Positions 22,626 to 35,213 of a DNA stretch of 64,000 nt are shown here, piece after piece. The stretch's first letter is position 1. Every line of letters starts with the position of its first letter. Below the pieces are notes generated by a model. That model was not told the origin of the DNA. It saw only the letters and a list, made by a program, of their open reading frames with translations, and did not search any database. The position numbers were made by a program, and so were the translations under genes. Source of the stretch: Fomitopsis serialis (taxonomy: Eukaryota; Basidiomycota; Agaricomycetes; Polyporales; Fomitopsidaceae); the NCBI RefSeq assembly GCF_022376445.1, contig NW_025954965.1:744001-808000 (forward strand), written 5' to 3'.

Positions 22626-24399
22626 TCATGCGATAACGAATACGACCCTCGGAACCCCTACGGAAGGATGCCCTGACTCCTCGAGTAGGCGTGAGGTGCC
22701 GGTCTCGAGTTCCGCGTTACTACCTCTCGCCGCTGCCGGTTGCTCGACATCGATTTCTCGCACATCCGCTAATCCCTCGCCCAATTCCCAGTCGCTGCCC
22801 ATAGTCATGTCCTCCGGAGAATTGCCTGGCCCGCGGGCAGGCGACCCGGTGAGGCTTCCTACCAGACGCGCGAAACGGATGTCGGATATTTGTGATGGGG
22901 CAGATGTGTCGACACCAGAGAAGTACGCTTCCCGTAAGTTGAGGTAGAAGTGCGAGAGCAGAATTGTTTGCAATCTGTTCGATGTCTCAAACGGATCGTA
23001 CCCTCGAGCATGGCAAATGACGCACGCGTAGGCAATGGGAATTATGTCTCCGATGACACTCTAACAGGTCGCGTGAGATTTGGAGTGGGTGTATGCACCG
23101 AAGAAGCACGAGTGACACTGACTGTAGTCGCGTCCAGGACGATATTGATGGTCATGAGGAGGAAGATTGCACTTGGCTAGGTCAGTCTGAGCGTGCCCGG
23201 GCGCGTTGTACAGGGACTCACACAAAATACATTGTGCCTGTCAGTGGGGCGCATTATTCGGGGAGAAGGATCAGACACGAAGGCAACCGATTAATGCTGA
23301 CTTACCATCTCTAAGGAAGAGCTTTGCCAAAGGGATATCAGTCTGCACGTCGTTGGCGAGCTTGGCCGTGTAGACATAGCGCCAGGTCGCCGCCAACAGC
23401 AATACCTCGGGGATAACGGTGGATGCTTGCCCAGCAGGGTACACTGTTTGAATTATGACATGATCAGGTCGTCACGAGAGTCAGTTACAAGTCAAACGGA
23501 AAAGCTCCGCACATGATCTAGAGTGCACAGTGAATCGAAACTAGTCAAGTATCTTATACAGGACATGAGGCGTACCGATCAATTGCAGGGTTGCCGCCGC
23601 TGGTGATCTCGCAGCCAACAGGTTGGGGTACGGATACCTCGGTGAGGGAGCAAATCTCATACTGACGGTCGTGGCTCTTGAGAGAGTTTGCATAGAGGTG
23701 AAGATGAACGGACGTACAACATCTATCGCGGCCTCCACTAGAGAGAACAGGCAAATTGCGACCGCGAGTGGCACGGAGCGATTACTGATGGCGTAGGCAC
23801 GCAATGCCGTGAAGACTGTGAGGGAAAGGCGGATACTGTGAGTGGGGATATGGCAGTCTGAGTAGAAGTTCCTTCGCACCGCCATTAGCAATATGGAACA
23901 TTGCGCCGGCGCATATCACTATCACATTCAAGATGTGACCGCTACATGAGGCAGTCCTGGTCATGAGTAAGCCTGGGACCATGGCGGGATGTTCTACCTC
24001 TACAGCAAGGTCAGCCTGTTTGCCGCACCCAAAGGAGATTGTACTTCACCTCGCATTTGGTGACGAAGAGTCCCAATATAACGGTCAAATATAGGTACAC
24101 TGCAATGGAAAAATGCAGTAACAGGTACAATCCAGTTGCTACAGACATGCTTCGATGTCGCCATAACAGGTCGAATTCCCGCCAGAAGGTGAGACAGCGG
24201 TCATATGTGTAGATTGCTGTGCATGTAAGCCAAGGACACCTACGCAACACAGCAGAAGGCACTTACTGCACGCTGCGGAATAGCAGCAGTTTTCCACGAA
24301 TCTGCGAGCCCTCGCATTAGTCGTCAAGTACACGAGGACCGGCACAACTCACCCTACATCGAGCATTGCCATCGCATATCCGACCTCGCCCGCAGACAT
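22626..24399 (-). CDS. Seven-helix membrane protein, DUF6533-like (copy A)
   Basis: Member of a large Agaricomycete family of predicted seven-transmembrane proteins with unknown function. Start MSAGEVGYAMAMLDVG at 24399; exons 1-3 join in phase through a GTGAGT and a GTAAGT intron to give CTIYTYDRCLTFWREFDLLW, the N-terminal family motif (Y-D-x-C/L-L-T...E-x-x-L-I/L-W). Hydrophobic segments follow: SVATGLYLLLHFSIAVYLYL, FTALRAYAISNRSVPLAVAI and others. The C-terminal tail carries the recurrent QISDIRFARLVGSLTGSP and a Glu/Asp/Ser-rich end at TGA 22626-22628. The conserved FTALRAYAI-(S/G)-NRSV phrase is shared with copy B at 48340-50026. Middle exons are short and their edges are approximate. 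The ligand or role is unknown; a receptor-like function is only suggested by the topology. Confidence 0.7.
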
Positions 24400-25222
24400 T
24401 GCTGCGAACCAGTCTGCAAGTGGTGCAGCAACGTGTCGCATACATATATACCTGCGAACCATCAAAGAACCTTGATTGAAGTGACCACACGGCATGTATT
24501 GTACCACCGTGACGGTAGTCAGCCTGGAAGTCAGCATGTACAGTGTCAGTGCTGCCCAAGACGCGCTTGGGCTTAAGGGGCTCATTGGCTATCGTGGGAC
24601 GGGTGGCATACTCAGCACCGAACCGGGATCGTTACTTTAGTCGCAAGGCAGGGGCGGTGGCAACAGAGAACCACATGTCAGCTAATTCCATGATGCTAGA
24701 TCCCGCGCCGAAAGGAGTGTACAGGCGGGATTCGTCGGCCTTGGTATTCCTTCTGTGTGCCCGTCAACATTTCACCATAACGAGCAGTGTCGAGAACTCA
24801 ACGAAATTTGAGGCCGAGGTCGACCGGCACGCGTGCGGATCACCTGAAAACAAGGCCAGGCGAAGGCCCTCCGCCTGTGCACACATTTTCGGGAGGGGGT
24901 CTAACAATATGGAATTAGCTGGTATGTCAGGAATACAAGAGATGGAGCATCTGCCTGCCTCGCCTTGCATCCTGTGGCCAGCCACACACCCACACACGCG
25001 GCCGGCATGTACCGGGCGAACAGGATCCCGACTCGCGATCAGCGCTGAACCATCGTGTGGATCATGCATATTGTCAGACACACGCCGACAGCGAAACATA
25101 GGAATCTTACGACAGCATCATGATACATGACCACGGCAGCGGTATGTACCTATCAGTTAGATGCAGTACGTGCGAATACAGTGGGCAACAGTACAGTGTC
25201 TGCAGAGTAGACAACCCAGTGC
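24400..25222. other. Intergenic region
   Basis: About 820 bases holding the upstream region of seven-helix gene A and the 3' region of the dehydratase gene. Overlapping open frames on both strands here have no motif. Confidence 0.45.
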
Positions 25223-26601
25223 TCACACGGCAATCTTCCACTGCTCACCATTACACAAAACCTCCCAGTGTGTCTGTCTCTTCAACTTGCTCTCTACGAT
25301 GGTCCGATACTCGTCGAATTCCATGACCGAGATCTTGAACCCTCCGCACACAACGAAGACGACGGTTCGCGGATCCCCAGACGTGGACGGTGGTACAAGT
25401 TTGTTGAACAGCTCGCGGGAGTACGCCGGTACGAGCGTGGTCGAGCAGGCGAGCTCCGCGAGTATCTTGTGTTCGTCTGCAACGCGAGCCGTCAGAAAGC
25501 TGGTCCACGATCATCACATGGGAAGGCCTACTGGCAAAGAGTAGTCCAGCTTGCATAGCTAGTTCGTCGTCTACGCAGACACTCTTTATGCCGCCCTTTC
25601 TGTCAAGCGCCATGCGCACGGACCCCGAAGCAGGCGAGCTCGCACCTAGCGACGTCGCGCGTGAAGTGAGAGTGGGAAGGTGCGCAACGGTCACGTCGTA
25701 CTTGTCGCAATGCACAGGTCGGACACCCTTCGCGGGCTCAGTTGTGGTGGAGAACGCACCAGGGTTGAGAGCGAGTGACTGGTAGAAACAGCTCGATCCC
25801 GTGGTCTCGAGAGCGACGACAGGAACTGACGGACAAATCAGTGAGAAGCTCTGACGAGCGCGGAGAAGGGGGACTGACCGTCATCCCATCCGACCGACTT
25901 GCAGCCGAGCATAACTCCGCCACAGAGACCGGCGCCGCCGACGCTGCAGAAGATGGCGTCCGGCTTGGCTTTGTTGGGTAGCTGTCGGGTGAGCTCTGCG
26001 ATCATCGAGCTATGGCCTTCCCAGAGGAGAGGCTCGTTGTATGCAGGTACCATGACACTAGTCAGCAGATGTTGCCGAGATGAAGAGTTCGTTAGCTATG
26101 TTCGCCGTGGGTAAGCCAACGGGTCATGCATACGCGTTTGAGTCGGCCGCTACAGCCTGCTCTGCTGCTCTAGAGGCGTCGAGGTAGATCTTGCCTGCCG
26201 TGACGATCTCTGCGCCTTCTCGTTTCATGAACTCTACGGTGGATGCGTCGACACCCTCTGGAAGGAAGACAGTACACCGAAGGCGTAGTGCCTTGGACGC
26301 GCACGCTGCAGCGAGGCCGGCATTCCCTGAGGAGGCAATAATGACATGAACATCAGGTCCGCGTTGGCGACGCGCGTGCAAGATGAAGTATGATATCCCG
26401 CGCGACTTGAAGGACTGCCCAGGCTGAAAGTGCTGTTCTTGTCGTACATTGGCCACGTAGACTTTGTGTACCAGGAATAAGAATTCGTACCTCAAGCTTC
26501 AGATACACATTACAATTGAGACGAGCAGAGATGTGCGGTGAGTGGATGAGCGGAGTCTCCAGCCAGAGTTTCTCGGGATCACTATCGGCCGCAGTGGTCA
26601 T
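25223..26601 (-). CDS. L-serine/L-threonine dehydratase, PLP fold type II
   Basis: Cytosolic enzyme deaminating L-serine to pyruvate or L-threonine to 2-oxobutyrate. Start MTTAADSDPEKLWLETPLIH at 26601, a common fungal L-serine dehydratase opening. The PLP-binding lysine lies in PGQSFKSRGISYFI; the substrate loop is IIASSGNAGLAAACASKALR; the phosphate loop is SVGGAGLCGGVMLGCK. Later exons read ALETTGSSCFYQSLALNPG, VKPVHCD-type region, IKSVCVDDELAMQAGLLFAS, then EHKILAELACSTTLVPAYS and VVFVVCGGFKISVMEFDEY, ending WKIAV with TGA at 25223-25225. About six introns join in frame. No ACT domain follows, so this is the short catabolic type rather than feedback-regulated biosynthetic threonine deaminase. 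Confidence 0.88.
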
Positions 26602-27238
26602 GATGATGGGTTTGCACGTTCTGCCATCTACCCTTCCGCTACGGGCGTTCTTGTACTACTTGTTTGCAATCTGACTCAGTCGTGAGTCAGTCAAGCGGGA
26701 GTGTTACTAAGAGGTTGGAATTGACTCACCCTGGACGTTGTGCGGCCCGTTGGTATCAGTTCCCATCCCGAGTGATGGAGAATGGCCGCACGTGACCGTG
26801 GCGCGCCTGTTACAGTGTACGCGGCGGGTCGCGAGCACGACAGTCACTGGCAAGCAGTACCCGCAGGAGTTTGCACTCAGAGCCCATCTTACTGATGCGC
26901 GTGCGTAGCATGCTCCTGAACGTTACACATAAATAACTGCCAACATGCGTGTGAACATGGTACGATTCCGAAAGCAAAAACGAAAGCGACGTGGAAGTGG
27001 CGAGAGCTAGTACATAGCGAAGGATAGCAGCATGGCTGACGAACGACGAACGAAAGCGGTGAATGAATGAGTATGCAAGATGCGATGCGAGGGGTCGCGC
27101 TACGTTGGTATCATACATCGGTGAAAACATGTTGCTGTCGTAGGGGGCATGAAAGGGATTGCGGTGTCCGTCTCGGGATGTACGGATGCGGATCATTACC
27201 TGTAACCTGAAGGGGGGAACACGATTTACACCATTTCG
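26602..27238. other. Intergenic region upstream of the dehydratase
   Basis: 637 bases between the dehydratase start and the 3' end of the next minus-strand gene. An open frame at 26810-27196 (-) is low in motif content and not called. Confidence 0.45.
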
Positions 27239-28668
27239 TCAGAATTCGTCCGGGTCGAAGTGCAATGAGTCGAAATGCAGCGAGTCCAGTCGCATCTCCA
27301 TGTCCAGTTCCCCCCCATATTGATCTTCAAGCGGTCCTCGATCCTCACTACGTCTCCGTAGCTCGTCTTCTGAGAGAGAGCCAACGGAGATGAGGGAATA
27401 TGACGATGAGACCGTGGAAGTGGATGTCGCCAGCTTGGACAAACCGGCAGTGTCAGGATCGCTGCGCGTAGGTTCTGGCGCAGTAGCTGAGGACGACCCT
27501 TGCGTGAATAGCTTCTGCAGATCCAGGACGGATATTCTATTCCGGAATGACCTCCGTTTGCTAAGGCGTACGGGCGGGACGGGGCTTGTTGGCGTTGATG
27601 AGCGCACTTGCCCATAGTCCTCAATCGAGGGCGATGGGTGGATCCGCTGGGAGTAGGCTTTGGACGGCGAGGCGATTGCAGGCATTGTTTGCATGTTGTA
27701 TCGCTTCGGCAGAGGACTACCTTCCGCGGGCATACCTAATGGATCAACGTCGGATTCTGCCGAGGTTGGTCGATGGTTCGGAGAGAAGGTAAAGAACTGG
27801 GCAAACGTAAGCGACTTGCGACGTGAAAGATTGGGGCTGCTCGGGCGGGGGCTCATCTCCCGTAGTAAGTCGCCATCTGAATACCGGACGTTCTCCGCGT
27901 CTGGCGAGGAGCACGTCGGCGATTCTGTATCCACCTCTGTCGCTGTCGGACGATGATTCTGAGAGAATGCGAAGACATGAGAGAGGGTGAGCGATTTCCG
28001 GCGAGGCAGCTTCGGGGAACTCGGGCGTGGTGCGGTATCCCGCCCCGCTGCATGCTCGGGCTTGCGCGCGGGCCGAACGTTCTCCTCTGAGCCCCAGGAG
28101 CCAGCGCTGTTAGAAGCGGACGTGCGTCGAGGCATTTTGCCTACGTTCTTTATCGACTTCAGCGCCTCTGTTGCACGCAGCCTGAGCGTCCGAGACTTCT
28201 TCATCCCCTGACCCTGCATCTCGGCCGCGTCGTTCCTGCCCTCGCTCCTCCGCACCTTGACCACCTCCACGACGTCCTCGTCCATGACCCTTCTGCGGAG
28301 CTTCCTTGTGCTCCTCAAACGTTCTCCCTATCAGGGCTAAGGATCCCCGCCGCGGCAAGACGATCGTGTCCTGCGAGTCGTTCTGCAGCGTCCGGTGAAA
28401 CGCGGGTGCGCGGTTGTCCATCTGCTGGTAGAGATGGAGGGCGGTCTCGAGCGCGCAATATCGGGGACGTAGAGTGTACCTCGTGCACAGCATCCGCAGC
28501 GTCGAAGTAGCAAAACGGCGGGTTCTCGTCCTGCTCCTCCTCTGGTGGGATCACGAAGACGTTAGGTACCATGGCCTGCGCCATGGTAGGCTCCTGGGAC
28601 GGGGGTGGTACATCGAGGGCGATGGAGGAAGAGCTCTCTACTGAAGGAAAGGAAAGTGCAGAGGCCAT
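27239..28668 (-). CDS. Ser/Pro/Arg-rich protein of unknown function with an internal duplication
   Basis: I do not recognise a family. The likely start MASALSFPSVESSSSIALDV is at 28668, exon 1 ends near DAADAVHE, and a short exon gives ALHLYQQMDNRAPAFHRTLQ and IVLPRRGSLALIG. The main 3' exon carries basic Ser/Arg segments (KKSRTLRLRATEALKSIKNV) and two copies of the block RPSSP-x-L-x-RRKSLT followed by F-x-FS-x-NHRPT. It ends with the acidic SLHFDSLHFDPDEF. RRKSLT and RLSKRRSF sites look like kinase targets of the R-x-x-S type. The splice between the second and third exons could not be fixed; no GT-AG pair fits both frames cleanly near 28250-28330. Probably a disordered regulatory protein. 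Confidence 0.6.
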
Positions 28669-29010
28669 GGGCGTGGGCTGGCCTTGTCGGATCGTACAGT
28701 CCAACGCTTGCGGGACAGGTTGAGTATGGGCGCTTGTTCGCATTCGAACCAGTCGCGTTACGCAATTGTCAGCCGCCAGATCCCGTGATCGCGTCGCGTC
28801 GTCGTTCGAAAGCCTGGCGATTCGCACACGTATATGAATGCAGTCGGCAAGTAAACAAAACGTCTATGAGATTCGTACGACACTGGTAAGTCTATCCATG
28901 CATCCCAGTGCAAACATTCGTAATAGTGCGTGAGCATTCCTCTATGTAGATCATCAATAAATCGTCGCCCTTGATTGAGCCATAGCAATCACGGCGGTCT
29001 TCTCGTCTAA

Positions 29011-31234
29011 TTAGTTCTTCACAGCATCAGAGGGTATCACATCCTTGATGGCATAGCGTGAACGGTTTCGTATCGCAGGACCATACGCCTGCGAGAACAT
29101 GAACACCAGCTGTAGAGACTCGCGAAACACTCACCCAGAATAACCACGGCAAGGGCATACAAACCGCTGTCAATATCGCGAAGACAGTACCGGCCCAGTG
29201 GTCCCGAGGTTCCTATACATGATCGGTATCACCAGCGGGAAGAAGCACGCGCAGATCGAGCGGAGGACGACAGTCGCTGCGAGTGCACTTGCGGCGTAGA
29301 TCTGGTACGTGTCCATAAGGTACTGCGTCGCGCCCTGCATGACCAGCGCGACACCAGTTCCAAAGGCGCCCCCGCCGCGATAGGCAGCATCCAATGATAC
29401 GAGGGTGTGCATGTCCTGCGACACAACGTTTCGTTGAGAATCTCGCAGCCCACAACGGAAGAGATAACGCTTACCATGCGAACCAGAATAGCCCGACGGG
29501 CAAACACACAGCGCCAAACATAGGGGAGTACAGTCGTCTGTCCGTTGGCTGTCGGACGTCTGCTTACTAGCGCGCATATAATATAGACTCACGCCTCCGG
29601 TGGTGCACGCCCCGTAGGACTCTTCGCCATCGCTGCCCAGTACAACCTGTTCTGCACGGGCGCGAGACACATCCCGAACGTCGTCCCAACGCCGACGCCG
29701 ATGAACGCCAGCCCGCCGAGCCCAGGCGCCAATGCCGCTGCTGCTGGAATACGATCGGGTACGCAGCGAAGAAGGCATAGAGGATCGCGTAGGCGACGGC
29801 GACGTAGATCGCGAAGAGCAGGACAATGGGCTCTGTCGCCAGGAACACTGGTGCAGAACACTGAGCACGCGGCAAGCCACGCGATGAAGATTACGAGAGG
29901 ACGCACAGAAGGGCCGCGAAAAGTTCGTGCGGAAGTGAGCGATACGGTCGCGCGAGCGGCCAATGTCAAAATGGGAGACATAGACGGCCCTTCCTTCGCT
30001 TGCCCTTCGCAGCTTCCTTGCGCGCCATCTGAGCAGCACCGGCCCATACTGAATGACACAGAGAAGGTGCGAGCGACCGAGCTTCAGCTGTATTGATACG
30101 TTTGTGGAATAAGTGCACTTACAGTTTCAGGGAGAATCACAATGAAGCCGATGAAGGCTACCGCCGACGCGATGAACATGATCCAAAAGTTGAATCGCCA
30201 GCCCAGGCGCGATGTTGACACCCAGCCTCCGATGATAGGACCTACGACTGATGCATGGCTAAGTGTCAGCGGGTGACACGAGGGTGTACGAGCAAAGTGT
30301 ACCACACCTGGTCCGAGAAACGGTGCACTGGCATATAAGGAGGATGCAACGCCGCGGTCCCGGGGAAGCCATATATCCGCCAGTGCCGCACCAGAGTTCG
30401 TAAATGCTGGAGAACTGTGGGTCAGTCATGGGTGGACAGCAGGCAGGCTTCAGTAGTACGTACGTGACACGCCGAACATTCCGGCAAGCAGTCGGGTGGC
30501 TAGGAGTGTTGCGGCGTTCTTACAGAGGGCGCCCCCAAGATGCAACAGCGTAAATGCGGCATATGAGACGATAAACACCATGCGCTGCGCCAAGTATATT
30601 CAGTAGGTAGTCTCAGCGGTGATTCTAATGCAGGGCTATTTACCCGTCCATACATCTGTGGAGGGTGTTGTGAGTGATGTCAACCTACTGGTACAGCAGA
30701 CAACGCACCTCGCTGAGAGGTGCCCATAATAGCGGCCTGGATGTCCGTAGTGTGTTAGAGGTCTTGAGGCAGAGTGCACTGCGACAGTAGCTCACCCAAC
30801 CATGAACCCAAGGACAAATAGGGAGATGCCTAGCAGTGCTACTTCTTCGGAAATATGCAATGCCACGGCGGAGTAGTGTAGCCCAGCACTGTAAGAGCTA
30901 CTACAAAATGACGATACCCATGTCGCGTAGGCGAGCTGTAAATCATCATGGATGGTTCAAAGACTACTTGCAGCGTTAGAATAAATCCCACCTCGAGTGT
31001 GAGCACCCATCTCCGTGTCTTTGACCAGTTGAACGGGTTCTCGGGATCATCGACATCCCAGTCAACGACGAACGGGTCCTCGGCCGTGCCACTACCCGGA
31101 TAGCGCGTTTCTGTGGGCCCATATGCGACCTCGACATCCTTCTCATCTTCCTTCTCCTGCTTGACAGACTCTGGGCGTGAGTGCGGGTTGGCATCCTCCT
31201 CGCCAATGAGCGTGGACCGTATCGACGACGGCAT
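29011..31234 (-). CDS. MFS drug:H+ antiporter-1-type transporter, with apparent frame breaks
   Basis: Predicted 12-helix plasma-membrane exporter of the fungal DHA1 group. Start MPSSIRSTLIGEEDANPHSR at 31234; the cytosolic leader ends with the typical VVDWDVDDPENPFNWSKTRR. Further exons give SVVGPIIGGWVSTSRLGWRF, FIASAVAFIGFIVILPET, LLRWRARKLRRASEG, EPIVLLFAIYVAVAYAILYA, YPIVFQQQRHW, GLGGLAFIGVGVGTTFGMC, and YQIYAASALAATVVLRSICA before the tail NRSRYAIKDVIPSDAVKN and TAA 29011-29013. Three places need one extra base to match the family frame: after QQQRHW, within AGAP-F-GTG, and within LGTT-WAGT near 29207. It is therefore either a young pseudogene or affected by deletion errors. About ten introns. 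Confidence 0.75.
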
Positions 31235-31858
31235 CGTGCGTGGTCAGGATACCAAAGCCGGGGCCGTGTCCTCACGAATCCCCTGTTATATGGAGGCGTC
31301 CGGCATTGCACACGGCAGGCAGAAGGAGAAATGGAACGGCATCCTCGGCAGGAGCCATCGGTGGGACCGTTGGGATCCCAGTCGAGGACGTGAAGCCGAG
31401 AAATGGTCCCGGAATAGCCGGTGGAGGCATCCCGCCGGCGATCAACTCATCATTCCCGAGATCAACGGACCACCATCCGAGCTCCCCGAGGGTCCTCGTC
31501 CGAGTCGTGTACGTTCACGCCAGTACCAAGCTAGCACAGTACAAGTTCTGTTTGTTCCCGGACTTTACGCACGACCTTTTCACGCACTGGTGGCGCCCCA
31601 GGCGCGCTGAACGCGACGTGATCGACGTACCCACCGACGTGTCGCGCCCGTGCCATCCCCACGTGATACATATGCCGTTTTGTCTGACTCTGTCCGTCGG
31701 ACCGTCGTTCCTCTCCTCTGGGTCTGAATCCTCGTTTGTACTGCCTCCATCCGAACAATACGGCCGCGGTCTGACCTGCTGTGCATATTGCATACAGACT
31801 CTGTTGTGTCTGAAACAGAAAGCTCATTCAATACAGTGCTGCAGCACGACTGATACCC
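31235..31858. promoter_or_regulatory. Divergent promoter region, MFS transporter / phosphoesterase
   Basis: 624 bases between two divergent starts. Open frames cross it but lack motifs. Assigned by position only. Confidence 0.4.
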
Positions 31859-34816
31859 ATGGCCATTCTCCCGATCCTTCATTTCAATGATGTCTATCGC
31901 GTACAACCTTTCAAGCTGTCTCCGAAATCGCCAGAGACCATCGACGTCACCCAATGGGCTGCGATGCTCGACAACTTGCGCGACCAATGGCCCGAGCGGA
32001 CTGACGGCAAACGCGACGGCCTCGTTCTCTTCTCGGGCGATGTCTTCTCGCCCTCCGTAGAGAGCTCAGTTACACGAGGAAGTCATATGGTCAGTGACAT
32101 CCAGATCCTTCCTCGGGCATCGTAACATCGGCCAAGGCGCACTGATGCTAACGTCGATATACTAGGTGCCGGTCCTAAATGCAATTGCCCCGGATGTGTC
32201 CATGACAGGTTCGACATTGCTTCTGTGTACCTGGAGTCTCATGCCAATGATATTCCCAAGGAAATCATGATTTCGACTTCGGTGAGTGTCAAACGTGCCC
32301 GGTTTCGCGTAGCTTCTCAACGATCACCCATACGGCCAGGCTATCCTCATCTATCCGAGCTGATCAAGGACACGCACTTCGTCTGTAGCCTTCTCATTCG
32401 ATCGCTGGACAGAGCACTGGTACTCACAGCGAGACACAGCCGTGGTTGCTCAGCAACATCGTCGACAACACCACGTCTCGCATCCCTGAACAGTTGCAAG
32501 AGTTTCAAGTGCTCGAGCGCGCGGGCGTACGCGTCGGCTTAATCGGGCTCGTCGAGAAGTACGTCCATCTCACTGTTCTGGTCATGTTTCATCCCAGGAG
32601 ACACACAATCTGATTGAGCCTTGGTAAGAGAGTGGATTGGCACTGTCTCATCATGGCCCGAGAACTTCGAGTATCGCGACATGGCGCAAGTAGGCATAGA
32701 CTTGTCCAAACGTCTCCGAGATCCCGAAGGAGAACACAAATGCGACATCGTCATTGCTCTGACGCACGCACGGTATGTGCACACCATAAAGCCTCCTAGT
32801 GCATAGCTCACAACTCCGTTAAACTCGGAGCCAGGGTTCCTAATGTTCGTGCGGCTTTATCAGTCGAGTTCCGTCAGATCACAAATCTCTGACCGTTGAT
32901 TGGCTGCAGGACATCGCTCTGGCGAAGGCATTGCGCGCTTGCTCCCTGCAGCTCAGAAAAGCGTCCCATACATGATGAGCACGGCGTAGATCTCATCCTC
33001 GGTGGTCATGATCACCTCTACTACATTTCCCATGGTGTGACCTCTTGGGAGGGCTATGATATCACACATCCAGTGCTGGGGGCAGAGGAGGACAAGGGTG
33101 ACGTGCTCATCGTCAAGAGCGGGACTGACTTCCGTGATCTGAGCGAATTTACTTTGGACCTGGCCGATACACCGCCTGGGAGCGTGCGACGCAAAGTGAT
33201 CAAAGAAATACGAGGTAGGTGGTCAGATTGAAATCACATGCCTGCCTATGTTAAAGACCCTGCTCAGGCAAGCGACATTCAACACAGCCAGGCTCGAAGA
33301 AGAACGAGCGCATCGCAAAGCTGCTGAAGTCTATCCTATCTTCCGTTTCGGATGCGCTCAAGGCGCCCGTGTGCAAGACAGAGGTCGAGCTCGATCTCCG
33401 CTCACAACTGATCCGCGTACAGGAGGTGCGGCCTCTCGCCCCAGCTGCGTCTTGCGCGCACGTTGGATCGCTGATATTTGTTGCATGCGAGTCAGACAGC
33501 AGCTGCCAACTGGTTTGCCGACGTCCTACGACACGCATATGATGAGGCTCCAGACATGGCCGGAGGCTCTGACGGCGTGTTCATATGCGCAGGGACTCTG
33601 CGTGGCGATTCTGTCTACGGGCCCGGTATATGATACCTCACTTCTCTACTGACATCGATTGACTGAGACTTGCAGGAATTGTAACACTTGGCGACATCAT
33701 GGAGATTCTCCCCTTTGAGGATCCTATCGTCGCGCTTGAATTAGATGGCGAAGCGATCTGGGACGCGCTCGAACAATCGCTTTCTACCTGGCCTGCGCAA
33801 GAAGGGTGCGTCACTCATGTCCCTTCCCTTCCCAAGAGGCCGTGTTGATGCTCTTGTCGTAGACGCTTCCCAGTGGTCTCCGGCTTCCGGGTCTCCTGGG
33901 ACTCGCGTCGCCCGCAGGGTCAGCGCGTCCTCGGCGTGTGGCTCCTCCAAGAGCCCACAGAGAGCGTGAGCACGAGTGTCTCTCCGACGCCCGTGTCCTC
34001 CGCGAACGCGTCAATGACAAGTCTACGCTCGATCGAGGCACCGAGCAGCGGCACTGCTACCCCCACGCCTGCGCTGGTGGATGGCCAGCCCATCGAGCGC
34101 ACCCAGGGTGGGCGAAAATATCGGATCATCACGAGGGAGTATATGGCTCAGGGTCATGATGGGTTCCTTGCGATGAAGGGCAAGAGGTACCTGGTGGATG
34201 ACGAGAGCGGGCAGCTGATGAGCCAGCTCGTGCGCAAGTATTTGCTGGGTGAGTCCTCAATCCGAAGAGTGTCAGGGAGTTGTTTATGGGATCGTTTATA
34301 GGGTGCCGCTATGTGAACCGCATGTCGCGCATGTCGGACATCTCGACCATCGAATGTCTCCACCCCAAGACCCAGAGCGTGATCTCAACGGAGAAGGCCC
34401 GGCGCGAGCACTACGATCGCCATAAGCATTCGCACTCTCATCACAGCCACCACTCTCACTCGCAATCGCACTCTCGTTCCCGTTCCAAAACTCCACACAA
34501 AGTGTCAATCGACAGCCAAATCACCGGCCTGCGCGAGCGCTCACCGTCGCCAAGTGTCGTCCACAAGTGGCGGCACGTAGCGAAGCGAGCACTGCGCTGG
34601 TCTCGCGCGCACTATCGTGACAATATCCGTATCACGGGCCGGGAGCATATGAGCCCTGTCGATCACTTCGACGGCTCGAGTCTGAGGAAGCGGCCTACGG
34701 AGCAGACAAATGTGGGGGTAAATGAGGCTGAGACGAAGGCTAAGGAGGATGAAGAGGACCTCGCAGTGATACATCCGGTGGTGGATGGGAGGCTTAAGGA
34801 CGAAGGTAGAAATTGA
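31859..34816 (+). CDS. 5'-nucleotidase/UshA-type metallophosphoesterase
   Basis: Calcineurin-like phosphoesterase with C-terminal 5'-nucleotidase domain. Start MAILPILHFNDVYRVQPFKL, with the metal-binding H-x-ND at the front. Splicing 32216-32280 and neighbours yields the key TGNHDFDFGYPHLSELIKDT; the next motif GVDLILGGHDHLYYIS is also intact, as is LVLFSGDVFSPS. The second domain contains RGDSVYGPG-type loop, TLGDIMEILPFEDPIVALEL and WDALEQSLS. It lacks a signal peptide, so the protein is probably cytosolic, unlike UshA or CD73. An insertion rich in Ser/Thr precedes GGRKYRIITREYMAQGHDGF. The C-terminal exon has a His/Ser/Arg tract (34420-34500). Near 32935-32985 two single-base shifts are needed to keep the frame. 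TGA at 34814-34816. Confidence 0.83.
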
Positions 34817-35213
34817 TGATGCAGGGGTACTGTTTACAGCAGGGGCAGTGGACAAGTTGATGCGGTGCCGCGGGAATATCCCAGTCATGATAGAAAATGC
34901 GCTGACGCATACCAGTAGAGCACACAGAGTGTTGGCTCACGGTGCAGTGCAGTGCAGAAGCAGAATCAATGTCCTCGGGCGAAGACTCGGGCTTACATCG
35001 CAATGCACTCCTCGAGAGAGATGAGAGTGCCGACCCTTGTCGCAATTGCATTATCCACAACCGGTGGGGAATCAGGATGACCAGTAGTGCGCCATACTCC
35101 ACTGTATCATCGCGTAAGTCCCGCTCGTGAGGTGGGAAATCCTGGTCTCGTAAAGATGTTGATGCATCAGTGTATGTGTTGACTTAGAAATCCCGCGAAT
35201 TTGAAGTCAACAT
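34817..35213. other. Convergent intergenic region
   Basis: 397 bases between the phosphoesterase stop and the next minus-strand stop. No gene seen. Confidence 0.45.

Noticed and set aside
27690..28318. RRKSLT-rich frame as a separate gene from the upstream exons
   Set aside because: Its first codons lack a plausible start context and exon 1-2 point straight into it; I kept one gene with an unresolved splice.
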